Origin: Ureibacillus terrenus
GTDB taxonomy: Bacteria > Bacillota > Bacilli > Bacillales_A > Planococcaceae
Assembly: GCF_006569205.1 (NCBI RefSeq)
Contig: NZ_VIGD01000001.1
Span: forward strand, 297,065-361,064
DNA length: 64,000 nucleotides
Direction: 5' to 3'
Shown: piece by piece, positions 6,844 through 15,931 of the stretch
Layout: every line of letters starts with the position of its first letter
How positions within the stretch are numbered: the stretch's first letter is position 1
Notes under the pieces: generated by a model
What the model was told of the DNA's origin: nothing
Databases searched by the model: none
Seen by the model: only the letters and a program-made list of their open reading frames with translations
Translations under genes and position numbers: made by a program

Positions 6844-8565
6844 TTAACTGATTTTTGTCGCAGATAATTCTTCGCATTCCCGGAAAGCGAAATGTTTGCA
6901 ACCGATGCAATGATTTCGATTGACGCTGCCTAATGCGTAGTTGATGGCTTCTCCCGTATGTTCAAAAAAATGCTCTTCTCCGATTTCTTTTGTCAATCCG
7001 CTTTTATCCAAAAGGATTTTCAGCCCCGGCTGCACCCCTGTCACAAGAAGGCGTCCGCCCTGGGCCTTGAAATTTTTTACAATATTTCTCAAATATGCCT
7101 CGCCCGTCGCATCAATAAAAGGCACTTTGCCCATGCGGAGAATAAGAATCTTCGGCTGATAATGAATCGATTTTAAAATCCTCTCTTCAAAAGTCTGGGC
7201 AGCCCCGAAAAACAATGGACCTTCGATGGTATAAATGCTGATTTGAGGGCAGTCCCGCGTCTCATTTACGATATGCGGTTGAACTTTCCCGTTATTTTTA
7301 TGGTCCGGCAACACTTTTGACACAATCAGCATGTCGCTCATCCGTTTTACGAACAAAAGAACTGCGAGCATTAATCCGACGATGACGGCAATCGTTAAAC
7401 TCGTTAAGACAGTGAGCAAAAATGTGATGATGAGAACGAGCGAATCCCCCGATTTCAGTTTCAACACATGCTTAAAATGCTTCCGCTCACTCATATTCCA
7501 GGCAACGACCATCAAAACGGGCGCCAGACTCGCCAAAGGAATGTGCGATGCCAAAGGCGCGAATATCAGCAAAGTGATCAGAACAAAAACCCCATGAATG
7601 ACACCGGAAAGAGGCGACGCGGCGCCGAACTTAATGTTGGTTGCAGTCCGGGCAATCGCTCCTGTTGCAGGAATTCCCCCAAAAAGCGGCGTCACCATAT
7701 TGGCAATGCCTTGTCCAATCAATTCCCGGTTGGAATTGTGTTTGCTGTTTGTCATCCCGTCCGCCACAACGGCCGAAAGAAGGGACTCGATTGCCCCCAG
7801 CATCGCGATGACAAACGCAGGCCCCAAAAGTGAAATCATCCGGTCCACCGTAATCTCCGGTATTCTGAATTGAGGCAAACGGTTCGGTATCTCGCCATAC
7901 GTGGTTCCGATTGTGGCAACTTGTCCATTGAAAAATAATGCCGCAACAACGGAAGAAACGATGATGCCCACAAGCGGCCCCGGCACTTTCGGCAGCACTT
8001 TTGGGGTGATGAGGATGGCGGCCAGGCAGATTGCCGCAACCGTAATGCTATAGATATTGATTGTATGCAAATGGGACGCGATTTCCCTCATGTTATCTAT
8101 AGAACGTTCATGCTGTTTTAAACCTTGCAAGCCGAGAAAATTGGCAATTTGTCCGGAAAAAATGATCACCGCGATTCCTGCAGTAAAACCGATGGTCACA
8201 GGCCTAGGAATATATTGAATCAAAAGGCCCAACCGGAAGACGCCCATCAGGATCAGCATGGCACCGGCCATCAGACCTGCAAGCAGCAGATCTTCGTAAC
8301 CGTATGCCAAAACAACCCCCAATAATATCGGAACAAACGCCCCTGTAGGTCCTCCGATTTGATATTTTGATCCCCCGAACAACGAAATCAGGATCCCCGC
8401 GAAGATGGCCGTATAAATTCCGTACTCCGGCTTTACACCGGAAGCAATCGCAAATGACATCGCCAATGGAATCGCCACAATTCCGACAATTGTCCCCGAA
8501 ACTACATCCCGTTTGAAAGAATTCAATGAATATCCTTCGAATCTCCCCCGCAAAATCTTATCCAT
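6844..8565 (-). CDS. SulP family anion transporter with STAS domain
   Basis: A 573-residue SulP/SLC26-type transporter, likely moving sulfate, bicarbonate or a related anion; the substrate cannot be read from sequence. The N-terminal part has about 10-12 membrane helices, with family segments GTIVGIVAIPLAMSFAIASG and YGIYTAIFAGILISLFGGS, the motif QIGGPTGAF, and GGIPATGAIARTATN. A cytoplasmic STAS domain covers about residues 430-540 (IYTIEGPLFFGAAQTFEERI). After it comes an unusual tail with Cys-x2-Cys and a third Cys (CIGCKHFAFREC) that could bind metal. It stands alone between two terminators, in the place where dacF is often found. Confidence 0.92.
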   Translation of the reverse strand: MDKILRGRFEGYSLNSFKRDVVSGTIVGIVAIPLAMSFAIASGVKPEYGIYTAIFAGILISLFGGSKYQIGGPTGAFVPILLGVVLAYGYEDLLLAGLMAGAMLILMGVFRLGLLIQYIPRPVTIGFTAGIAVIIFSGQIANFLGLQGLKQHERSIDNMREIASHLHTINIYSITVAAICLAAILITPKVLPKVPGPLVGIIVSSVVAALFFNGQVATIGTTYGEIPNRLPQFRIPEITVDRMISLLGPAFVIAMLGAIESLLSAVVADGMTNSKHNSNRELIGQGIANMVTPLFGGIPATGAIARTATNIKFGAASPLSGVIHGVFVLITLLIFAPLASHIPLASLAPVLMVVAWNMSERKHFKHVLKLKSGDSLVLIITFLLTVLTSLTIAVIVGLMLAVLLFVKRMSDMLIVSKVLPDHKNNGKVQPHIVNETRDCPQISIYTIEGPLFFGAAQTFEERILKSIHYQPKILILRMGKVPFIDATGEAYLRNIVKNFKAQGGRLLVTGVQPGLKILLDKSGLTKEIGEEHFFEHTGEAINYALGSVNRNHCIGCKHFAFRECEELSATKIS

Positions 8566-8710
8566 GTTACCCCTTCTTTTTCTTTTTTATGTGCGAAAAA
8601 TTCTTTATTAAGTTTTATAATATACAATTTTCATAATTTTGTCACAGTTTTTCTGACAAAATATCAATCTTTTTTGATGATTCAAATAATTGAATCTTTC
8701 AAAAAGAAAA

Positions 8711-8749
8711 AAAAGAGCGAACGGAAATATTTTATCGTTCGCTCTTTTG
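8711..8749 (-). terminator. Terminator after pdp
   Basis: AAAAGAGCGAACG pairs with CGTTCGCTCTTTT across an AT-rich loop, followed by a T run on the minus strand. It closes the spoIIM-like-fur-xerD-deoB-pdp direction before sulP. Confidence 0.88.
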
Positions 8750-8787
8750 GGACATTCCTGAAAACCATCTAAAAGCTGTTGCCCTCA

Positions 8788-10092
8788 TTACTCTGCAATG
8801 ATTTCTTTTATTAAAGAAGGGACTTCCCCCTTTTCCTCTGAAAGGATGATATTGGAAGATATTTTTTCAATGATTTCTTCTATATTTTTCTTGTTCGTAT
8901 GGACGGTTGCCAATGAGTCTCCTTTTTCTGCATAGTCCCCAACCTTTTTATTCAATACAATGCCCACCGACAAATCTATCTCCGAATCTTTCGTTTCCCT
9001 GCCGGCCCCCAATAGCATCGCGGCAAGCCCGATTTCGTCGGCGATTATTTTTTTCACAAATCCGGACTTTTCCGCCTGAACTTCCACTTTATAATGCGCC
9101 TGCGGCAACAAAGACGGGTCATCCACAAAGGACGGATCTCCCCCCTGGGCCGCCACAAATCTTTTAAACACTTCCAATGCTTCACCGGAGTCCAGCGCCT
9201 TTTTCAGTTTCGTTCTTGCTTCTTCAATGGTTTGGGCTTTGCCGCCCAAAAGCACCATGTATGAGCCGATCGTCAAACAAAGATCGGTTACATCTTTCGG
9301 GCCTCTTCCTTTCAGCACATCAATCGCTTCTTTTACTTCCAGGGCATTCCCTACGGCATAACCCAAAGGCTGGCTCATATCGGATAAAATCGCAATCGTT
9401 TTTCTTCCCGCCCGGTTGCCGATTGCCACCATGGCATGGGCCAGCTCTTCCGCTTCTTCCACCGTTTTCATAAATGCCCCTTCTCCCACTTTTACATCCA
9501 ATACAATCGCATCAGCACCGCTCGCGATTTTTTTGGACATGATGGAGCTGGCGATAAGGGGGATGCTTGGAACAGTGCCTGTCACATCTCTTAAGGCATA
9601 AATTTTCTTATCCGCCGGTGCCAGATTGCCGCTTTGGCTTACAATCGCCAATTTGATGTCATTGACCTGCCGGATGAACCGGTCGCTTGACAGTTCTACT
9701 TGAAAACCCGGAATGGATTCCAATTTGTCGATCGTTCCGCCTGTATGCCCCAATCCGCGGCCGCTCATCTTCGCGACGGGAACCCCGCAGGCGGCCACCA
9801 TGGGGGACAAACAAAGAGTCACTTTGTCCCCCACGCCGCCGGTCGAATGTTTATCCACCTTGATTCCTTCTATTTCCGACAAATCAATCGTATCCCCTGA
9901 TTCCGCCATCGCCATTGTCAAATCGGTCCGTTCGCGTTCCGTCATATCCTGAAAGTATACGGCCATAAGAAAACTTGCCGCCTGATAATCAGGGATGGCC
10001 CCTTCCGTATATCCATTGACAAAAAAACGGATTTCTTCCTTTGAAAGTTCCTTGCCATCCCGCTTTTTTTCAATAATATCCACCATTCTCAT
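8788..10092 (-). CDS. pdp: Pyrimidine-nucleoside phosphorylase
   Basis: This enzyme splits thymidine, uridine and deoxyuridine with phosphate, giving the free base and (deoxy)ribose-1-phosphate for reuse. The 434-residue length fits the thymidine/pyrimidine phosphorylase family. Family motifs are visible: [20 protein letters not shown] near residue 80 (phosphate site), [19 protein letters not shown] near 110, and [18 protein letters not shown]. The C-terminal barrel-sandwich domain ends at about 430. GGGGGG precedes the ATG. Only 13 bases separate it from deoB upstream, so its sugar-phosphate product passes directly to the phosphopentomutase of the same operon. Confidence 0.95.
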   Translation of the reverse strand: MRMVDIIEKKRDGKELSKEEIRFFVNGYTEGAIPDYQAASFLMAVYFQDMTERERTDLTMAMAESGDTIDLSEIEGIKVDKHSTGGVGDKVTLCLSPMVAACGVPVAKMSGRGLGHTGGTIDKLESIPGFQVELSSDRFIRQVNDIKLAIVSQSGNLAPADKKIYALRDVTGTVPSIPLIASSIMSKKIASGADAIVLDVKVGEGAFMKTVEEAEELAHAMVAIGNRAGRKTIAILSDMSQPLGYAVGNALEVKEAIDVLKGRGPKDVTDLCLTIGSYMVLLGGKAQTIEEARTKLKKALDSGEALEVFKRFVAAQGGDPSFVDDPSLLPQAHYKVEVQAEKSGFVKKIIADEIGLAAMLLGAGRETKDSEIDLSVGIVLNKKVGDYAEKGDSLATVHTNKKNIEEIIEKISSNIILSEEKGEVPSLIKEIIAE

Positions 10093-10105
10093 CTGAATCC
10101 CCCCT

Positions 10106-11284
10106 CTACATTAAACATGACAAGAAGCTGGTTCCATTGGCCGGAGCGGGAACACGGAAGTTTTCCGCGATTGTTGCCGCGATATCTGCGAACGTCTCTC
10201 TCAATCCGAGGTCTCCCGTCTTTTTGAAGCGTTTGGAATAAACAAGCAGCGGCACGTATTCCCTTGTATGGTCCGTTCCTTTAAAGGTCGGGTCATTGCC
10301 ATGATCGGCCGTAATGATGATTAAATCGTCATCCCTCGATAATTCCAAAACTTCGGGGAGCCTCCGGTCGAAATCTTCCAATGCTTGTCCGTAGCCGGCC
10401 GGATCTCTGCGATGCCCGTACATTGCATCAAAGTCTACTAAATTTAAAAAACTTAATCCGTGGAAATCCCGTTTTACAACTTCCACCAACTTATCCATTC
10501 CATCCATGTTGTTTTGCGTGCGGATCGCCTCCGTCACGCCTTCTCCGTTATAGATATCCGAAATTTTCCCGAGTGCGATCACGTCAAAACCATGATCTTT
10601 CAGTTCATTCATCGTCGTCCTTCCAAAAGGTTTGATGGCATAATCATGGCGGTTCGCCGTACGTTTGAAGTTTCCGGGTGTTCCCACAAACGGGCGGGCA
10701 ATCACCCTTCCGACCAGATACTCAGGTTCAAGTGTCAGTTTTCGGGCAATCTCGCAAATTTTATATAGTTCCTCCAACGGAACAATCTCTTCGTGGGCGG
10801 CAATTTGAAGGACCGGATCCGCGGATGTATAGACGATAATCGCCCCGGTTTCCATATGTTCTTTTCCCAATTCCTCGATAATGGCCGTGCCGCTTGCCGG
10901 CTTATTGCCAATCACTTTCCGTCCCGTTTGCTCTTCCAATTGCCTGATCAGGTCCTCCGGGAATCCGTTCGGATAGACTTTAAAAGGTTTATCCACTTTG
11001 AGTCCCATGATTTCCCAATGTCCGGTCATTGTGTCTTTTCCCGCGGAAGCCTCCCGCATTTTTCCAAAGTAAGCCTTTGGGGAAGGTACCCTTTTGACTC
11101 CTTTTATCTCCCGTATATTTCCCAATCCCAGGGCCTGAAGATTCGGCAAATCCAGTCCATTTACCGCCTCCGCGATATGGCCCAGGGTATCGCAGCCTGC
11201 ATCGCCAAATTGATCCGCATCGGGGGCTTCCCCGATTCCGACAGAATCCAATACAATTAAATGAATTCTTTTAAAAGATTGCAT
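10106..11284 (-). CDS. deoB: Phosphopentomutase
   Basis: DeoB (Drm) interconverts (deoxy)ribose-1-phosphate and -5-phosphate, linking nucleoside breakdown to central metabolism. The 392 residues show the alkaline-phosphatase-fold metal sites: [18 protein letters not shown] at the N-terminus, the phosphothreonine region [16 protein letters not shown], and the C-terminal [19 protein letters not shown]. It is preceded by xerD and followed by pdp, the same order as B. subtilis ripX-drm-pupG except that a pyrimidine phosphorylase takes the last place. GAGG lies before the ATG. Confidence 0.97.
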   Translation of the reverse strand: MQSFKRIHLIVLDSVGIGEAPDADQFGDAGCDTLGHIAEAVNGLDLPNLQALGLGNIREIKGVKRVPSPKAYFGKMREASAGKDTMTGHWEIMGLKVDKPFKVYPNGFPEDLIRQLEEQTGRKVIGNKPASGTAIIEELGKEHMETGAIIVYTSADPVLQIAAHEEIVPLEELYKICEIARKLTLEPEYLVGRVIARPFVGTPGNFKRTANRHDYAIKPFGRTTMNELKDHGFDVIALGKISDIYNGEGVTEAIRTQNNMDGMDKLVEVVKRDFHGLSFLNLVDFDAMYGHRRDPAGYGQALEDFDRRLPEVLELSRDDDLIIITADHGNDPTFKGTDHTREYVPLLVYSKRFKKTGDLGLRETFADIAATIAENFRVPAPANGTSFLSCLM

Positions 11285-11308
11285 ATCGGTTCCTCCTATG
11301 CTCCCCTC

Positions 11309-12211
11309 CTACGCACGGGGGTGGTATCGTTTGTAGACTTCCGAAAGTCTTGTTTTGCTGATGTGGGTATAAATTTGAGTTGTTGAGATATCCGCATGAC
11401 CCAACATTTCCTGTACCGCGCGGAGATCGGCCCCGTTCTCGATAAGGTGTGTGGCAAAACTATGCCGCAATATATGGGGGGTCATCTCTTTTTTGATGTT
11501 TGCGGCGAGCGCGTACTGTTTCAGGATTTTCCAGCATCCCTGCCGCGTTAAACGTTTTCCCCGGCGGTTGATGAAAAAGGCATCGGTTTTTCCATAATTT
11601 CCTTGCAGGAGATGGCGGGAATGCCGCAAATATTTTTCGCAGGCGGAAAGAGCGCTTTTCCCCAAGGGAACAATCCGCTCCTTTCCGCCTTTTCCATAAA
11701 TACGCACAAATCCCATTGTTAAATGCACATCTTCCAAATTTAAATCAACGCACTCGCTGATTCGCATCCCTGTTCCATAAAGCAGTTCTATCATGGCAAC
11801 ATCTCGTATTCCCTGGGGTTTTGATTGATCGGGAGCCTGGATCAACGCTTCGATTTCTGCTATGGATAGTACTTTTGGCAATGTTTTTTCGATTTGAGGC
11901 ATCTCTAAGTGGACTGTAGGGTCGTGGTCTGCAATTTTCTCCCTTAACAAAAACTGATGAAATGACCGGATGGACGAAATATGACGCGCAATGGTTCGGG
12001 GGGATTTCCCGTTTTGTCTTAAATGTTCCAAATATAATAATATTCTTGAACGGTCCACTTCATTTAAACATTCGATTTTCTGAACTGTCTGTAAATGTTC
12101 CAAATAATCTTCCAAATCCCGCCGGTAGGAAGCCAGTGTATTTGCTGAATATTGCCGTTCCACTCTCAGAAAATGGAGATAGTCCAGAAGGGCTTCCTGC
12201 GCTTCTTTCAT
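11309..12211 (-). CDS. xerD: Tyrosine recombinase XerD
   Basis: XerD (RipX/CodV partner) resolves chromosome dimers at dif together with XerC. The 300-residue protein has the N-terminal core-binding SAM-like domain (LLDYLHFLRVERQYSANTLA) and the catalytic domain with all conserved residues: Arg in GTGMRISE, Lys in YGKGGKERIVPLG, His-x-x-Arg in HILRHSFATH, His in MLGHADI and the nucleophile Tyr in STTQIYTHIS. I chose the ATG at 12209-12211, which has AGGTGAG upstream and gives the usual length; a longer frame extends 19 codons further. It sits between fur and deoB. Confidence 0.95.
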   Translation of the reverse strand: MKEAQEALLDYLHFLRVERQYSANTLASYRRDLEDYLEHLQTVQKIECLNEVDRSRILLYLEHLRQNGKSPRTIARHISSIRSFHQFLLREKIADHDPTVHLEMPQIEKTLPKVLSIAEIEALIQAPDQSKPQGIRDVAMIELLYGTGMRISECVDLNLEDVHLTMGFVRIYGKGGKERIVPLGKSALSACEKYLRHSRHLLQGNYGKTDAFFINRRGKRLTRQGCWKILKQYALAANIKKEMTPHILRHSFATHLIENGADLRAVQEMLGHADISTTQIYTHISKTRLSEVYKRYHPRA

Positions 12212-12406
12212 TTTTCTCACCTGACCTTCCTTTATTAAAATGATAGAGATTTTTTCAGCCGCATACAAGATTTAACATTTTTTTGTTGTAAAGCTTTTGC
12301 AATTCTTGCATAGATTTTTCAAAAAGTTACAATTTATTACAAAATATAAGATAATATTCTTCGCCCTCAAAATTTGCAGAAAATGGGTTCCCCATTTAAC
12401 AAAAAA

Positions 12407-12439
12407 ACCCCTGAACAGGATTTTCCTATTCGGGGGTTA
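12407..12439 (-). terminator. Terminator after fur
   Basis: AACCCCCGAATAGG folds onto CCTGTTCAGGGGTT on the minus strand, followed by T6-7. It lies at the 3' end of fur, so xerD probably has its own promoter in the AT-rich gap at about 12270-12400. Confidence 0.85.
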
Positions 12440-12904
12440 CGCTTCTTCTTTTTTGGATTGCTTCTCTTTTTCTTGGCAACGATGGCAAATACCATGGAAA
12501 GTGAGCCGATGGTCTTTAATGATGAAATTCCATCTTTTCTCTACAACCATTTCGACTTCTTCCAGTAAATCTTCCTGAATTTCGTCCACTGAGCCACATT
12601 CAATGCAAACTAAATGATGATGGAAATGTTTTGCGCCCTCTTGTCGAAGATCGTATCGGGATACTCCATCTCCAAAATTGATTTTATCGACAATTTTCAA
12701 TTCCGTTAATAATTCAAGGGTGCGATACACTGTAGCAAGACCGATTTCAGGCGCTTTCTCTTTCACCAATAAATAAACGTCTTCGGCGCTCAAATGGTCT
12801 TCTTCATGTTCCAATAGTACTGCAACTGTCGCTTCACGTTGTGGCGTCAGTTTATAGCCAGCACTATGTAATTGCTTTTTTATACGATCGATACGGCTTT
12901 CCAT
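12437..12904 (-). CDS. fur: Ferric uptake regulator Fur
   Basis: Fur represses iron-acquisition genes when bound to Fe2+. The 155-residue protein has the N-terminal winged helix (LHSAGYKLTPQREATVAVLL, AEDVYLLVKEKAPEIGLATV). The dimerisation/metal domain contains the HHHLVCIECGSVDEI cluster and a second Cys pair (CHRCQ) for structural zinc. The ATG at 12902-12904 was preferred because AGGAGGGCG precedes it; the longer frame adds a hydrophobic extension without a ribosome site. A Lys/Glu-rich C-terminus (KEKQSKKEEA) ends it. It lies downstream of the SpoIIM-like gene. Confidence 0.95.
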   Translation of the reverse strand: MESRIDRIKKQLHSAGYKLTPQREATVAVLLEHEEDHLSAEDVYLLVKEKAPEIGLATVYRTLELLTELKIVDKINFGDGVSRYDLRQEGAKHFHHHLVCIECGSVDEIQEDLLEEVEMVVEKRWNFIIKDHRLTFHGICHRCQEKEKQSKKEEA

Positions 12905-12967
12905 ATGACGCCCTCCTAAACCCATTCCATTATAACAGAAGACTAAAACCAATGACAAGGTCAGGGG

Positions 12968-13480
12968 TTAATTAATAATGTAAGAAATGACGAACATTTC
13001 CCCCAGACACATCACCGTAAAGGCAAGGACCAATGTAAAAAACAGTTTCCTATTAAAAGTGAACTTTCGATTCGACCCCACTTTTCTCGTTCCAAAAACG
13101 GAGCACAGCGCTAATAGTAAGATACAATAAATTAACTGAAATGGGAACCACCAAACACTATAAACGAGAATAGATTCCTGCTGCGTCAGCAAAAAGACCG
13201 AACCGAAGCCAAAAAATGTCGCCTTCACGGCTACTACTAGTTTAGCAAAAAAATGCAGATATGGGTGGGTTGTAAAAAATAATACAAATAAAGCCCATAC
13301 GACAATCGGCAGAACCGTCTGCCAAATTGTGACCTCCGACAATTCCAGCACCCTCGGATCGATCAGTTTGATCAGATTCATGGACTTGTCCAATGAAAAG
13401 GCCTGAAAACAGAATACGCCGCTCACAAAACCAATGGCCAATAAAAAGGAATATTGAATGAAATAAATGGAACGAAACAT
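12968..13480 (-). CDS. SpoIIM-like polytopic membrane protein (divergent)
   Basis: A 170-residue protein with five predicted membrane segments, near residues 7-27, 50-70, 83-100, 104-126 and 145-167. It occupies the position of spoIIM upstream of fur in B. subtilis. Its topology, one N-terminal helix, an outside stretch and then four clustered helices, resembles SpoIIM, the septal peptidoglycan-remodelling protein of engulfment, as does the GFGSVF-type helix. It is about 40 residues shorter and sequence identity cannot be judged here. The ATG at 13478-13480 has AAAGGAG 7 bases upstream. It could also be an unrelated membrane protein. Confidence 0.5.
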   Translation of the reverse strand: MFRSIYFIQYSFLLAIGFVSGVFCFQAFSLDKSMNLIKLIDPRVLELSEVTIWQTVLPIVVWALFVLFFTTHPYLHFFAKLVVAVKATFFGFGSVFLLTQQESILVYSVWWFPFQLIYCILLLALCSVFGTRKVGSNRKFTFNRKLFFTLVLAFTVMCLGEMFVISYIIN

Positions 13481-13577
13481 AAGCATTCTCCTTTCGTTGT
13501 TACAGCTTATGCTCGTCCACGGGTATTATTAGTACGAATTTTAGTATTTTCTATCAAAATTTTTGTTCTTCATAATA

Positions 13578-14120
13578 TTACATCTTGTTCATTTTTGCCC
13601 AAAGAACGCCATATGCCGTTTTCGCATCATAGATTTGCCGGTTCTCGATCATTTCTTCCGCTTCTTCGATCGTCGCCTCGATGATGGAAACAAATTCATC
13701 TTCATCCAAAGTGCGTTTTTCTTCTATTTTATATAAATCCTTCGCGACATAAAGATGGATAATCTCATTCGCAAAGCCGGGAGATGTTGCAAAAGATAGT
13801 AGATAAGTCAGTTCTCCCGCACCATAACCCGTTTCCTCTTCCAGTTCTCTTCTGGCGCAAACGGCCGGATCTTCCCCGGGCTCCAATTTCCCGGCCGGTA
13901 TTTCGACAATGGAACGCTCCAGCGCTTTCCGGTACTGTTCCACAAACACGATTTTTCCGTCCCGGGTAATCGGGATGATCGCAACGGCACCCGGATGATG
14001 GACGATTTCCCTTTTGGCCTCTTTCCCGTTCGGCAAGATTACATCATCCACCGTCAAAGTGACGACTTTTCCCTTGAAAATTTCTGTCGAATGAACCGTT
14101 TTTTCTTCAAATTTCTTCAT
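13578..14120 (-). CDS. nudF: ADP-ribose pyrophosphatase (Nudix)
   Basis: NudF (YqkG) hydrolyses ADP-ribose to AMP and ribose-5-phosphate, removing a reactive metabolite. The 180-residue product has the Nudix box in GKLEPGEDPAVCARRELEEE followed by TGY, with the metal-binding Glu residues intact, and the family N-terminus MKKFEEKTVHSTEIFKGKVV. The ATG at 14118-14120 has GAGGAG directly upstream; the longer frame adds seven residues. It is divergent from the aldo/keto reductase gene, as nudF and yqkF are neighbours in B. subtilis. Confidence 0.94.
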   Translation of the reverse strand: MKKFEEKTVHSTEIFKGKVVTLTVDDVILPNGKEAKREIVHHPGAVAIIPITRDGKIVFVEQYRKALERSIVEIPAGKLEPGEDPAVCARRELEEETGYGAGELTYLLSFATSPGFANEIIHLYVAKDLYKIEEKRTLDEDEFVSIIEATIEEAEEMIENRQIYDAKTAYGVLWAKMNKM

Positions 14121-14200
14121 ACCTACTCCTCGCTTGTCCATTATACTGAATTCATTGTACCATTAGTTAGAGAAAATGAAAGAAGAATGCGGGGGATTCC

Positions 14201-15100
14201 ATGAAAAAAAGAAGATTGGGAAAAAGCGAATTTGAGATTTCAGAAATCAGTTTAGGCTGCATGTCCTTGCCGGCATCGGCGGAGGAAGCGAGACCGGTGA
14301 TCGAAACGGCGATTGAACATGGAATCAATTATTTTGATACGGCTGACCTCTATGATAAAGGAGTCAATGAAGAAGTCGTCGGCGAATGTTTAAAACCCTA
14401 CCGCGACCAGGTGTTCATTGCGACAAAAGTGGGAAACGTCTGGAACGAAAATGGCGAAGGCTGGCATTGGGATGCCTCCAAAGAACATATCGAAGAAGGA
14501 ATTAAGGAAAGCTTGCGCCGGTTAAAAACCGATTATATCGATTTATACCAGCTCCACGGCGGGACGATTGACGACCCGTGGGACGACATCATCGAAACCT
14601 TTGAAAAACTGAAAAAAGAAGGCCTGATTCGGGAGTATGGCATTTCCTCCATCCGTCCGAATGTGTTCAAACCTTTTTTTGAAAAGAGCAACGGCATCTC
14701 CAACATGATGCAATACAGCATCTTGGACCGCCGTCCCGAAGAATGGTTCCCGTTCTTTGAAGAAAAGCAGGTTTCCGTTGTGACAAGAGGATCCATCGCG
14801 AAAGGGCTGCTGACGGATGAATGGAGACGGCGGGTGGAAAAAATCGATTCCTATTTAAACTATTCGAAGGCAGAATTGATTTCAATCTTGGAAAAAATCG
14901 AATCGGAATTCGGATCCGTCCATCCTGCCGCCATCGCCTTCAACTTAAGCCAGCCTGCCGTGGCGTCGCTTGTCGTCGGGGCAAGAACAAAGGAACAATT
15001 GTTGGAAAATCTGAAAGCCTACGAAGAAGCGCAACACATCCGGGACATTTCCTTTATGAAAACCATTACTAAACAGGAAATCTATACGGAGCACCGATGA
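14201..15100 (+). CDS. yqkF: Aldo/keto reductase, YqkF-like
   Basis: An NADPH-dependent aldo/keto reductase with a TIM barrel; the natural substrate is unknown. The 299 residues contain the catalytic set: Asp and Tyr in YFDTADLYDKGVNEEVVGE, Lys in VFIATKVG and His in DLYQLHG. The nucleotide-binding region near the C-terminus includes SLVVGARTKEQL. It starts MKKRRLGKSEFEISEISLGC, typical for the family. Its TGA overlaps the next ATG (ATGA), so the VanZ-like protein is translationally coupled to it. Confidence 0.9.
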   Translation: MKKRRLGKSEFEISEISLGCMSLPASAEEARPVIETAIEHGINYFDTADLYDKGVNEEVVGECLKPYRDQVFIATKVGNVWNENGEGWHWDASKEHIEEGIKESLRRLKTDYIDLYQLHGGTIDDPWDDIIETFEKLKKEGLIREYGISSIRPNVFKPFFEKSNGISNMMQYSILDRRPEEWFPFFEEKQVSVVTRGSIAKGLLTDEWRRRVEKIDSYLNYSKAELISILEKIESEFGSVHPAAIAFNLSQPAVASLVVGARTKEQLLENLKAYEEAQHIRDISFMKTITKQEIYTEHR

Positions 15101-15582
15101 AAAAATATCTTTTTCTTGTGATTGCCGCGCTCACCATTTTATATTTTCTTTCCAGCATGCCTTATGAAAAGCAGACGATTGTTCCGGAGTTGAAGGTGCT
15201 GCTAGACAATCAGCCGTTTTATGAAACATTGAGCAAAATCGAGGTGAACTACTGGGGACGGACCATATCGGTCGAAACGAGGGGATATTATTACTTCATC
15301 GAATTTTTGATACGCAAAACCTTGCATTTTACAGGCTACGGAATTGTTGCGGTTCTTTTGTATATGTTTTTCCGTAAAATGCAATGGCCATTTGCCGCAA
15401 TCTTTGCTTGCGTCTTCGTGTTTTTCATCGCCATGTTGGATGAATATAACCAAACCCTCGTGGAAGGGCGCACGGGCATTTTCGAAGACGTGCTCCTTGA
15501 TACGGCAGGCGCCGTCACTTTTATCCTCTGCATTAAGGGATATCATCTCATCAGATGGTTGCTGCTCCGAAAGCGTGCTTGA
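15097..15582 (+). CDS. VanZ-family membrane protein
   Basis: A 161-residue membrane protein of the VanZ family. It has an N-terminal helix (LFLVIAALTILYFLSSMP), an outside segment of about 60 residues, and three further helices. The family signature is visible as KTLHFTGYGIVAVLLY and DEYNQTLVEGRTGIFEDVLL. VanZ of enterococci raises teicoplanin resistance; most homologues have no defined role, so I assign only the family. It overlaps yqkF by 4 bases and is followed by a terminator. Confidence 0.82.
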   Translation: MKKYLFLVIAALTILYFLSSMPYEKQTIVPELKVLLDNQPFYETLSKIEVNYWGRTISVETRGYYYFIEFLIRKTLHFTGYGIVAVLLYMFFRKMQWPFAAIFACVFVFFIAMLDEYNQTLVEGRTGIFEDVLLDTAGAVTFILCIKGYHLIRWLLLRKRA

Positions 15583-15585
15583 GAA

Positions 15586-15614
15586 AAGCCTCCAGCATTT
15601 TACTGGAGGCTTAT
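15586..15614 (+). terminator. Terminator after the VanZ-like gene
   Basis: A perfect 10-bp stem (AAGCCTCCAG/CTGGAGGCTT) with a 7-nt loop lies immediately past the stop. It could serve both the plus-strand gene and convergent yqkE. Confidence 0.75.
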
Positions 15615-15641
15615 TGATTCATGCCGCAAAATGCGGCACCT

Positions 15642-15896
15642 TTAATTATATTTGGAGCCTTTATCCCCATACTTTTCAAGCAGCTCGGCAAAACTCATAT
15701 TTTTCTCCTTCTGCTTTCTTTCAAATTCCAGACGGGCTTGACGCTCCTCCTCTTTCCGTTTTTCTTCTTCGAGCAATTCCTTTTTGGCCGCTTTCAATTT
15801 TTCAATCAGGTCCTGACCGATTTTTTCTTGAAGGGTGATTTTTGCATCGTTTTGATTGGAGATTCCGGAAGATTGTTGTTTTTTCTTTTTCGCCAT
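15642..15896 (-). CDS. yqkE: YqkE-like protein (DUF3886)
   Basis: An 84-residue, highly charged protein matching YqkE of Bacillus. It begins MAKKKKQQSS, and a long Glu/Lys/Arg-rich helix (LKAAKKELLEEEKRKEEE) that probably forms a coiled coil makes up the middle. The conserved end is MSFAELLEKYGDKGSKYN. Function unknown. The ATG at 15894-15896 has AGGTGA 6 bases upstream. It lies between yqkF and yqkD, as in B. subtilis, but with a vanZ-like gene and a thiolase gene added. Confidence 0.85.
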   Translation of the reverse strand: MAKKKKQQSSGISNQNDAKITLQEKIGQDLIEKLKAAKKELLEEEKRKEEERQARLEFERKQKEKNMSFAELLEKYGDKGSKYN

Positions 15897-15931
15897 CTCA
15901 TTCACCTGCTATATTATAAGATGTAAAGAAT

